Shown one piece after another: positions 1 through 6,053 of a stretch of DNA of 8,212 nucleotides; the stretch's first letter is position 1, and each line of letters opens with the position of its first letter. This DNA is from Methylocystaceae bacterium (GTDB taxonomy: Bacteria > Pseudomonadota > Alphaproteobacteria > Rhizobiales > Beijerinckiaceae). The notes under the pieces were generated by a model that made no database searches, was not told the origin of the DNA, and was given only the letters and a program-made list of their open reading frames with translations. The stretch is taken from NCBI GenBank assembly GCA_003152255.1, contig PLZT01000429.1:298-8509 (forward strand). Reading direction: 5' to 3'. Made by a program: the position numbers and the translations under genes.

Positions 1-1808
1 TCGATATGAAGAACGGCTTTTCCTATCAGGGCTTCGATCTCGACGGGCGCCTCGGCAGCCGCAACCGCCGCCAGAGCACGATGCAATATGGCGTTCTGCA
101 GGGCGATTTCGCCAGCTATCTCGCGATCGAGGCGGCCGGCGACAGCGGCTATCGCAAATATTCGGGCTCGCAGGTGCGCCGCCTCTATGGCGACATCGGC
201 TATCGCGGCGATTCGGTCGAGGTGCATTTCACGCTCGGCCTCGCGCAGAATCGCTTCGGCGTCAGTGGCCCGGCGCCGGTCGATCTCGTCAACAACGACA
301 CGAGCGCCATTTACACCACGCCGCAGACGACGAAAAACTCGCTGTCGCAATATGATTTGAACGCGACGTTCACGCCGGCGCCAAATTGGAAAATCCTGAC
401 CGACGTGCATTATCGCGCCTTCGATCAGGCGCATGTCGACGGCAATACGACCGATCTGAATTCCTGCGGCGCGGACACATTATGCAACGCCAATGGCGAT
501 CCCACCTATCTGCCCGACATTTTCCAGGGCGCGGCCAATCTCGGCGTCATCGACCGCACCTGGACGCGCTCGCGCACGCTGGGCGGCACGGTGCAGATCG
601 AGAACACCGACAAGATCTACTCAATGCCCAACAAGTTCACTTTCGGCGTGAACTATGAACACGGCTGGACCAATTTCTCGGCCGACGAGGAAGTCGGCGT
701 GCTGAACCCCGGCGATCTCTCGATCACCGGCCTCGGCATGCTGAACATCGACCCGACCGCCGATGTGCAGACCGTCCATCTCAACGCCGCCAACAGCTAT
801 CTCGGCGTCTACGGCCTCGATGCGCTGGACGTGACCGACAAGCTCACCGTAACCGCCGGCGGACGCTTCAATTATGCGGCGATCAGTCTCTACGATCTCG
901 TGGGAACCTCGCTCAACGGCTCCTCCGTATTCACGCATTTCAACCCGACGATCGGCGCGAGTTACAAGCTCACGCCCGAAATCACCGGCTACGCCAATTA
1001 TTCCGAGGCCAATCGCGCGCCGACCCCGCTGGAGCTTGGCTGCGCCAATCCGAACCAGCCCTGCCTCATCGACAATTTTCTCGTCTCCGATCCGCCGCTC
1101 AAGCAAGTGGTTTCGCATTCGATCGAGACGGGCCTGCGCGGCGAGGCGCGCTTGCCGCAACTACTGCCAGGGCGCTTCGACTGGAGCGCGGGCGTCTATC
1201 GCACGACGAATTTCAACGACATTCTGAGCGTGCCGAGCGTCGTCACTGGCCTCGGCTATTTCACCAACGCCGGCACGACGCAGCGCCAGGGCGTGGAGAC
1301 GTCGATACGCTACAAGGACGAAAAGCTCACGACCTTTATCAACTACACGCTGACCGACGCGACCTTCCGCTCGCAAATTCTGCTGGGATCGCCGAATAAT
1401 CCGCTGGCCATAGCGACGGGCGGATCGTCGATTCTGGTCGAGCCGGGCTCGCATCTGAGCGCCATCGCCAAACATCGCCTGAAGGCCGGCTTCGATTATT
1501 CCATCACGCCCGAGTGGAAGATCGGCGCCGATCTCGTCTACACGGCCGGCGCCTGGGTTCGCGGCGACGAGATCAACGCCTTCGGAACGCTCTCGCCATA
1601 TGCGACCGTCAATCTGCGCACCTCCTATCAGGTGACCAAGAATTTCCAGATTTATGGCCTAATCGACAACGTGGGCGACACGCGCACGCGCAACTTCGCC
1701 ATTTTCTATGACACGACGGCGATCCCCTTCCTCGACATGACCAATCCGCGCCAAACCTCGCTCGGGCCGCCGACAGGTTTTTATGGCGGGGCCAAGGTGA
1801 CGTTTTAG
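1..1808 (+). CDS. TonB-dependent outer-membrane receptor, C-terminal part (5' end outside window)
   Basis: This is a beta-barrel receptor that would import a chelated metal or similar ligand across the outer membrane, powered by TonB-ExbBD. The reading frame is already open at base 3, so the ATG at base 6 is an internal Met and the signal peptide, TonB box and most of the plug are missing. About 600 residues are visible. They show alternating amphipathic strands (for example GRFNYAA, GYANYSEANR, TTFINYTLTDATF) and the receptor-type stretch PTPLELGCANPNQPCL followed by DPPLKQVVS. The protein ends in a terminal Phe (GGAKVTF), the usual outer-membrane assembly signal. Two close Cys pairs, C154/C160 and C346/C353 counted from the Met at base 6, probably form disulfides in extracellular loops. 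The ligand cannot be read from the sequence, and no TonB, ABC permease or sigma/anti-sigma gene is adjacent. The gene converges on chrA with an 18-bp gap. Confidence 0.93.
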   Translation, partial: DMKNGFSYQGFDLDGRLGSRNRRQSTMQYGVLQGDFASYLAIEAAGDSGYRKYSGSQVRRLYGDIGYRGDSVEVHFTLGLAQNRFGVSGPAPVDLVNNDTSAIYTTPQTTKNSLSQYDLNATFTPAPNWKILTDVHYRAFDQAHVDGNTTDLNSCGADTLCNANGDPTYLPDIFQGAANLGVIDRTWTRSRTLGGTVQIENTDKIYSMPNKFTFGVNYEHGWTNFSADEEVGVLNPGDLSITGLGMLNIDPTADVQTVHLNAANSYLGVYGLDALDVTDKLTVTAGGRFNYAAISLYDLVGTSLNGSSVFTHFNPTIGASYKLTPEITGYANYSEANRAPTPLELGCANPNQPCLIDNFLVSDPPLKQVVSHSIETGLRGEARLPQLLPGRFDWSAGVYRTTNFNDILSVPSVVTGLGYFTNAGTTQRQGVETSIRYKDEKLTTFINYTLTDATFRSQILLGSPNNPLAIATGGSSILVEPGSHLSAIAKHRLKAGFDYSITPEWKIGADLVYTAGAWVRGDEINAFGTLSPYATVNLRTSYQVTKNFQIYGLIDNVGDTRTRNFAIFYDTTAIPFLDMTNPRQTSLGPPTGFYGGAKVTF

Positions 1809-1826
1809 GGGGTTCCAGAGCGGCCT

Positions 1827-3047
1827 TTATGCGATTGCCGCGACTGCCATGGCGCCGAGCGCGCCGAGGATCACCACCAACCAGGGCGGCGTTCGCCAGA
1901 ACACCAGAAGCAAGAAGGCGAGAACCCCAAGCCCGAAATCCGCCGGGCTGAAAATCGCGCTCGTCCAGACCGGCGTGTAAAGCGCCCCGAGCAGAATGCC
2001 GACGACAGTCGCATTGACGCCTTTGAGCGCGGATTGCACCCCTGCGCGATGACGTAGGGCATCCCAAAACGGCAGCGCGCCGATAAGGAGGAGGAAGGAC
2101 GGCAGGTAGATCGCCGCGAGGCAGATGAGGCCGCCAGTCCAACCATTCGGCGCGGCCTGCATCGCCGTCCCCAGATAGGCGGCGAAAGCGAAGAGCGGGC
2201 CGGGAACGGCTTGCGCCGCGCCGTAGCCGGCAAGAAATTCATCGTTGCCAATCCAGCCGCGCGGCACGACGGCCTGTTGCAACAACGGCAGCACGACATG
2301 CCCGCCGCCGAAGACGAGCGAGCCGGAGCGATAAAAGCTACTGATAACTTCGATGGTGTGATCGGAGGTTGCCGTTGCGAGCAACGGCAGCCCGAGCAGT
2401 AATGCTGCAAACAGGGTGAGCGAAGCAATCGCCGTCGCGCGACCGACAGGAATCGCGAGCGGCGCGGCTTCCGCGTTATTCATGCTGGGGAGAAAACGCC
2501 AGCCGATGACGCCGCCCGCCAGAATGGCTCCAATCTGGCCGCTTGCCGAAGGAATGGCCAAGGTGAGCAATGTTGCCGCGACCGCGAGCGTCGCACGCTC
2601 CCGATCCGGGCAGAGACTCCGCGCCATGCCCGAAACCGCCTGCGCGACGACGGCGACGGCGACGATCTTGAGGCCGTGCAGCCACGCGACATGCGATATG
2701 TCGCCGAGGCTGTCGACGCCATAGGCGAAGGCGACGAGCGCGAGCGCCGAAGGCATGGTGAAGCCGAGCCACGCCGCGAATCCGCCGGGCAGACCTGCGC
2801 GCAACATGCCGAGAACAATGCCGACCTGACTGCTCGCCGGCCCCGGCAGGAATTGGCAGAGCGCGATGATGTCGGTGTAGGCCGCTTCGTCGAGCCACTT
2901 GCGGCGCTCGACGAATTCGGCGCGAAAATAGCCGAGATGCGCGATTGGGCCGCCAAAGCTCGTCACCCCGAGTCGAAGGAACACCCAAAGCACTTCGAAA
3001 AAGGAGCGACGCTCCTTATAGCGCGTCGCGTCGATACCCGCGCTCAT
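1827..3047 (-). CDS. chrA: Chromate transporter, ChrA/CHR family (two-domain form)
   Basis: This inner-membrane protein is predicted to export chromate. Its 406 residues match the usual length of the long, two-domain CHR proteins. Both halves carry the family signatures. In the N-half these are FGGPIAHLGY (31-40) and CQFLPGPASSQ (64-74). In the C-half they are FGGGHVVLPLL (246-256) and GYGAAQAVPGPLF (274-286). The repeated FGG...PGP pattern reflects the internal duplication typical of the family. About ten hydrophobic segments are visible, including 100-112, 125-142, 153-168, 205-225, 305-325 and 370-405. The ATG has a GAGG ribosome site that overlaps the stop codon of the upstream hemerythrin gene, with only 6 bp between the genes, so the two are probably translationally coupled. 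It is the last gene of the padR-hemerythrin-chrA operon. Chromate as substrate is assigned from the family; some CHR proteins have other or unknown substrates. Confidence 0.93.
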   Translation of the reverse strand: MSAGIDATRYKERRSFFEVLWVFLRLGVTSFGGPIAHLGYFRAEFVERRKWLDEAAYTDIIALCQFLPGPASSQVGIVLGMLRAGLPGGFAAWLGFTMPSALALVAFAYGVDSLGDISHVAWLHGLKIVAVAVVAQAVSGMARSLCPDRERATLAVAATLLTLAIPSASGQIGAILAGGVIGWRFLPSMNNAEAAPLAIPVGRATAIASLTLFAALLLGLPLLATATSDHTIEVISSFYRSGSLVFGGGHVVLPLLQQAVVPRGWIGNDEFLAGYGAAQAVPGPLFAFAAYLGTAMQAAPNGWTGGLICLAAIYLPSFLLLIGALPFWDALRHRAGVQSALKGVNATVVGILLGALYTPVWTSAIFSPADFGLGVLAFLLLVFWRTPPWLVVILGALGAMAVAAIA

Positions 3048-3053
3048 GTCACC

Positions 3054-3773
3054 TCACTCTTTCGGCGGCGGCGGCGGGGTGAACCGCGCAATATCGGCGA
3101 TGCCGAGCGCCTGTTCGATGTGCGCGATTTGCGCCACGGCGTCTTCAAAACCGTCCTTGCCGAATTGCTGATGTTCGATTTCTTCGAACTTCTCGCCCAT
3201 TTCGTCGAGTTGATGGGCCGAGAGTGCGTCTTTCCATGCCGGAAAGACAACGGTGTCCTCACGCGCGGTGTGGTGTTCGTACATCAACTCTACGCCATCC
3301 AAGGCACGCGCGAGGGGCTCCGCGTCAGCACTTAAAATCGCTCCCCTGGCGGTCAGGGCGAGCACATAATCGGTGATCTCGCGACCACGTTGATGTTGCG
3401 CAATCAGGATATCGACATAGGCCGCGGCTGGGCCGCCGGCTCTCTTGATCGTCGGAAAAATATGCGCCTCTTCGAGTTTCTTTTCGTGATAATCCTCGCC
3501 GAAGCTACGGAACAGTAACGCGGTGCGGCGGAGCGCGTCAGGATCGACGCCGGCCGGCTTCGCTCGCAGCTTCACGGCAGCTTCGCGATAGACGAGGATG
3601 GCGCGGCGAAGGACGCCATGCTCGCGCATCAGGTCTTCGACCGCGCCGACTTCCTTTTCGCCGTCGTTATGTTTTTCGGCGGCCTGAACAATTTGATTGT
3701 TGGCTTCCGCCAGCACAAGCCCCGCGCCAGCGGCCATGACCAGACGGCGGCGCGCATTGTCAAATTCGATCAT
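3054..3773 (-). CDS. Hemerythrin-domain protein with Tat-like N-terminus
   Basis: This 239-residue protein is predicted to be a four-helix-bundle hemerythrin that binds a non-haem di-iron centre and so could bind O2 or NO or store iron. Candidate ligands in order are H52 (LMREHGVLRR), H96 with E101/E102 and H104 (DYHEKKLEEAHIFP), H127 (LIAQHQRGREITD) and H167/H168 with E172/D173 (YEHHTAREDTVVFP). The paired E-x-x-x-F-P elements are typical of the HHE family. The N-terminus NARRRLVMAAGAGLVLAEA has consecutive arginines before a short hydrophobic stretch, resembling a Tat signal, so the protein may be periplasmic or membrane-tethered; this is an inference. The tail is proline-rich (FTPPPPPKE). 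The start is well supported: a strong AAGGAG ribosome site lies 6 nt before the ATG. It lies 27 bp after padR and 6 bp before chrA. What it senses or binds is not known. Confidence 0.88.
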   Translation of the reverse strand: MIEFDNARRRLVMAAGAGLVLAEANNQIVQAAEKHNDGEKEVGAVEDLMREHGVLRRAILVYREAAVKLRAKPAGVDPDALRRTALLFRSFGEDYHEKKLEEAHIFPTIKRAGGPAAAYVDILIAQHQRGREITDYVLALTARGAILSADAEPLARALDGVELMYEHHTAREDTVVFPAWKDALSAHQLDEMGEKFEEIEHQQFGKDGFEDAVAQIAHIEQALGIADIARFTPPPPPKE

Positions 3774-3800
3774 TTGCGTCTCCTTTTATGATAAGGGCTT

Positions 3801-4115
3801 TCAGGCGGCTGGATCGTCCTCGAACAACTCGCCGAACAATTCCCGCACCTTGAGTTTGGCCGCGGCAAGCGCCCTGGCTCCCGCGGGCGTCGCGCGATAG
3901 ACGCGGCGCGCGGCGCTGCCGCTCCTCTCTTCAGTCGAGGTGAGATATCCCCTGCCTTCGAGGCCATGCAGGATCGGATAGAGCGTGCCGGCGCTGATCT
4001 TGTAACCATGCAGCTCCAATTCCTCGATCATGGCGAGGCCGTAGATCGGCTCCTTCGCGGCATGGTGGAGAACATGGAGCCGGATCAGGCCAGCGTAGAG
4101 ATACTTGTCGTGCAT
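3801..4115 (-). CDS. PadR-family transcriptional regulator (short form)
   Basis: This 104-residue winged-helix DNA-binding protein is probably the repressor of its own operon. The PadR signature is clear: YGLAMIEEL (25-33), then SAGTLYPILHGLEGRGYL (41-58) covering the recognition helix, then a charged wing ending in RRVYRATPAGARAL (70-83). A C-terminal helix (about 84-100) would serve as the dimerisation arm. The length fits the small PadR subfamily that lacks the large C-terminal domain. It is the first gene of the minus-strand operon with the hemerythrin and chrA. No strong ribosome site precedes the ATG, so a poorly translated regulator is possible. The inducer is unknown. Chromate or the redox state sensed through its neighbours is a guess from context only. 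Confidence 0.9.
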   Translation of the reverse strand: MHDKYLYAGLIRLHVLHHAAKEPIYGLAMIEELELHGYKISAGTLYPILHGLEGRGYLTSTEERSGSAARRVYRATPAGARALAAAKLKVRELFGELFEDDPAA

Positions 4116-4173
4116 TGGCCGAGAGCATAGTCGGACACCGATAGCGGAATACGATAACGATAAGACGACAAGT
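4103..4173. promoter_or_regulatory. Perfect 9-bp inverted repeat spanning the padR promoter and start (candidate operator)
   Basis: ACTTGTCGT at 4103-4111 and its exact complement ACGACAAGT at 4165-4173 are separated by 53 bp. On the minus strand one arm falls inside the spacer of the candidate promoter and the other covers the first codons of padR. Two half-sites placed this way would suit repression by a PadR dimer or a DNA loop. PadR operators are usually more compact palindromes, so the functional reading is tentative. Confidence 0.3.
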
Positions 4174-4385
4174 CCCCGGCGTCAATCGCTGTCCGAAGGG
4201 CGCGCGGGAAGGCGTGCAAGACTTGAGAATTTCGGTCCAAAATCAAGGCGTTGAAAAATAGTGGAATTTTCCGTGCGAAAGTCCGGTGAGGAACCAGTCC
4301 CTGATTTCGCGGCTTGGACAGGACCGACGCGCGACCGATAGGGGTTAAGGACGGTAATTCGAAGTCGCCCGCCGCCTTCCCCAGA
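4116..4385. other. Intergenic stretch upstream of padR with no supported gene
   Basis: Apart from the candidate promoter and inverted repeat close to padR, I see nothing convincing here. Base composition drops to roughly half GC in the lines sampled (4201-4320), well below the neighbouring genes. Open frames crossing the stretch on the minus strand have no family motif and no ribosome site, and their composition looks non-coding. No tRNA-like or clear terminator structure was recognised. Confidence 0.6.
4157..4185 (-). promoter_or_regulatory. Candidate sigma70 promoter of the padR-hemerythrin-chrA operon
   Basis: On the minus strand a TTGACG -35 element (4185-4180) is followed, after a 17-nt spacer, by a TATCGT -10 element (4162-4157). 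Transcription would start near 4150, giving a leader of about 35 nt before the padR ATG at 4115. The -35 matches the consensus at five of six positions and the -10 at four of six, with optimal spacing. This is a sequence reading only. Confidence 0.5.
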
Positions 4386-4442
4386 ACCCTCATCCGACCC
4401 CGCTTCGCGGGGCTGCGTTCTCCCGCGGGCGGGAGAAGGGAC
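4386..4442. repeat. Palindromic dispersed intergenic repeat
   Basis: The element contains two adjacent hairpins. The first is CCCCGC/GCGGGG (4398-4403 with 4407-4412, loop TTC). The second is TTCTCCCGC/GCGGGAGAA (4418-4426 with 4429-4437, 2-nt loop). CCCT at 4387-4390 and AGGG at 4437-4440 pair across the whole unit. Intergenic elements beginning like ACCCTCATCCGACC and ending in GGGAGAAGGG are familiar from many alphaproteobacterial genomes. As RNA it could fold stably, but there is no U-tract to support a standard terminator. Confidence 0.65.
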
Positions 4443-4462
4443 GCCCATCCCCGCCGAAAACT

Positions 4463-4557
4463 GTTTCCACCCGCGCCGGAAGGTCGGATAAACACGGCTC
4501 CCGAATCCGCTTAACCTAAGCGCGCCATGCTCGTCCGCCTTTCCATCCGCGACATCG
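4463..4557 (+). repeat. Direct repeat copy 1: duplicated recN leader and first codons
   Basis: This segment matches 5958-6053 in direct orientation, with seven mismatches and one single-base gap by hand alignment. The last 31 bases, from the ATG through codon 10, are identical. Differences cluster just upstream of the ATG (about 4512-4520). Similarity may extend weakly about 12 bp further upstream (GCCGAAA against GGCGAAA) and ends abruptly at 4557. The two copies are about 1,495 bp apart and bracket the DUF2252 gene. Confidence 0.9.
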
Positions 4558-4610
4558 CGCAAATCGCCAGTATCCTCAACGACCATTACCTCTGGTTTAA
4601 CCTCCGCTAG
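4527..4610 (+). pseudogene. Truncated recN start (remnant)
   Basis: The ATG at 4527 begins a peptide whose first ten residues, MLVRLSIRDI, equal those of the intact RecN at 6023. The eleventh codon onward is unrelated (AQIASILNDH...), and a TAG ends the frame after 27 codons. There is no Walker A motif or any other RecN part. It is best read as the broken end left by the event that placed the DUF2252 segment here. A translated 27-residue leader peptide is possible but unsupported. Confidence 0.7.
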
Positions 4611-4688
4611 ATGCTGCGGAAGGGCCCTGATCGCATTTGAAGAACAAAAATTCAGGGCGGGCCGCGACGAGGGCGATGAGGCGCACAG

Positions 4689-5916
4689 TTGAAAAATGAC
4701 ACGCCGTATCCCTCCCCGCATCAGAGATCGCCAGCTCTCGCTAAAATCCGCAATTTGAAAATGGCTGAGTCCTCGCACCGCTATGTGCGTGGGTCCACTG
4801 TCAAGTTTTACGAATGGCTCGAGCATCCGCGCGCCGGAGCCTTGCCCGATGGACCCGCCGGTATGGATTTGTGGCGACTGTCATATGGGAAACCTGGGCA
4901 CGGTGGCCAATGCGGCGGGTCAGATCGAAATTCAAATTCGCGACCTTGACCAAACGGTAATCGGCAATCCCGCGCACGACCTCGTGCGACTTGGACTCTC
5001 TCTCGCTTCCGCCGCCCGCGGATCGGATCTGCCCGGCGTCACCACCGCGAAAGTGCTTGAGCGAATGATGGAGGGATACGCAAAAGCCTTTCAGCCGGAC
5101 TTTCACGAGGAGATCGACGTCGAACAACCGAAATCAATTCGCTCCGCGATTGGCCAGTCCGTAACAGCGAGCTGGAAAACCCTCGCCAATGAACGGATCG
5201 AAGACGCCAAGCCCACCATCCCGCTGGGTAAGCGTTTCTGGCCGGTCTCCGCTCTGGAAAACCAAGAAATATCCAGTCTGTTCAATCAGGAGGAGATGCG
5301 CCGAATCGCGACGATGCTCCGATCTCGCGCCGACGACTCGTCGGTTGAAGTGGTGGATGCGGCGTATTGGGTTAAAGGGTGCAGCTCGCTTGGCCGCCTT
5401 CGCTACGCCGTGCTTTTGCGGCTCGACGCCAAGAACAAGGAAAAGCGAGCCTATTGTTTGATGGATATCAAAGAGGCGATCGACGCCGCCGCGCCTAGGG
5501 CCGCCGGCGTTCAGATGCCTTCCGAACAAGCCCAGCGCGTGGTCGAGGGCGCGCGCCACCTTTCGCCGCACATAGGAAAGCGCATGCTGGCGACAACGAT
5601 GATGGGGAAATCGATCTTCGTTCGGGAGTTGCTGCCACAGGATTTAAACCTGAAGATCAAGCAGCTTTCACGTGACGAGGCCATGCGGATCGCGGAATAT
5701 TTGTCAGCCGTCGTCGGCAAGGCGCACAGCCGTCAGATGGACGCCGAAACGCGCAAGGGCTGGCAGGCGCAACTCAGCCGCAATCGCTCCGAAACGCTCG
5801 CATGGCTATGGACGAGCATCGTGGAACTGCTGGCCATTCACGAGTCCGCCTATCTGGAGCATTGCCGCAAATACGCCCTTGACGAGGAGAACGAGCTGCA
5901 ACGCTCTGCGGCTTAG
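4689..5916 (+). pseudogene. DUF2252-family protein gene with a +1 frameshift
   Basis: Joining two frames gives about 408 residues. The first frame, from TTG 4689 with GAGG 7 nt upstream, encodes RNLKMAESSHRYVRGSTVKF and YEWLE, ending at ALPDG (to 4853). The second, from 4855 to the TAG at 5916, continues PPVWICGDCHMGNLG. The junction is a CCC run (4854-4856) with one base too many. Conserved elements in joined numbering are CGDCHMGN (61-68), RDLDQTVIGNPAHDL (84-98), KGCSSLGRLR (229-238), DIKEA (259-263), RVVEGARHL (283-291), FVRELLPQDL (310-319) and GKAHSRQMD (343-351). CGDxHxGN and DxD resemble the catalytic and metal-binding loops of aminoglycoside-phosphotransferase-like kinases. The biochemical role is unknown. 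The shift may be a real inactivation or a sequencing error. An ATG at 4783 or 4849 could make an N-truncated protein in the second frame. Sampled lines are about 55% GC against over 70% in recN. Confidence 0.82.
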
Positions 5917-5957
5917 GCGGTCCGGCGGTCCAAAGAAGACGACCCGCGGCGAAAGGG

Positions 5958-6053
5958 GTTTCCACCCGCGCCGGAAAGTCGGATAAACACGGCTCCCGAT
6001 TCCGCTTGAGCCCCGGCGCGCCATGCTCGTCCGCCTTTCCATCCGCGACATCG
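5958..6053 (+). repeat. Direct repeat copy 2: leader and first codons of intact recN
   Basis: This is the partner of 4463-4557 and continues without a break into the full recN reading frame, so it is the functional copy. Upstream of 5946 it no longer resembles the sequence before copy 1. Only about 40 bp separate the DUF2252 stop from this repeat, so any recN promoter lies inside the repeat, in the DUF2252 tail or further upstream. Confidence 0.9.

Noticed and set aside
621..1160. Minus-strand open frame of 179 codons inside the TonB-dependent receptor
   Set aside because: The receptor frame on the plus strand has clear family motifs; the reverse frame has none.
1809..1826. Bidirectional terminator between the converging receptor and chrA genes
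   Set aside because: The 18-bp gap and adjoining bases show no stable stem with a T-tract on either strand.
3822..3838. LexA-like pair of GAAC boxes
   Set aside because: The spacing is 8 rather than 7 bases, and the pair lies inside the padR coding region, not before a repair gene.
4386..4442. Rho-independent terminator for padR or recN-side transcripts
   Set aside because: The hairpins are strong but no T-run follows on either strand, and the sequence matches a dispersed intergenic repeat better.
4182..4826. Minus-strand open frame of 214 codons across the intergenic repeat and the recN remnant
   Set aside because: It reads through the palindromic repeat, the duplicated recN start and the DUF2252 N-terminus in reverse. 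No motif or ribosome site supports it.
4463..6053. Insertion sequence or transposon flanked by target-site duplications
   Set aside because: There is no transposase or terminal inverted repeat, and the duplicated stretch is about 95 bp, far longer than usual target duplications.
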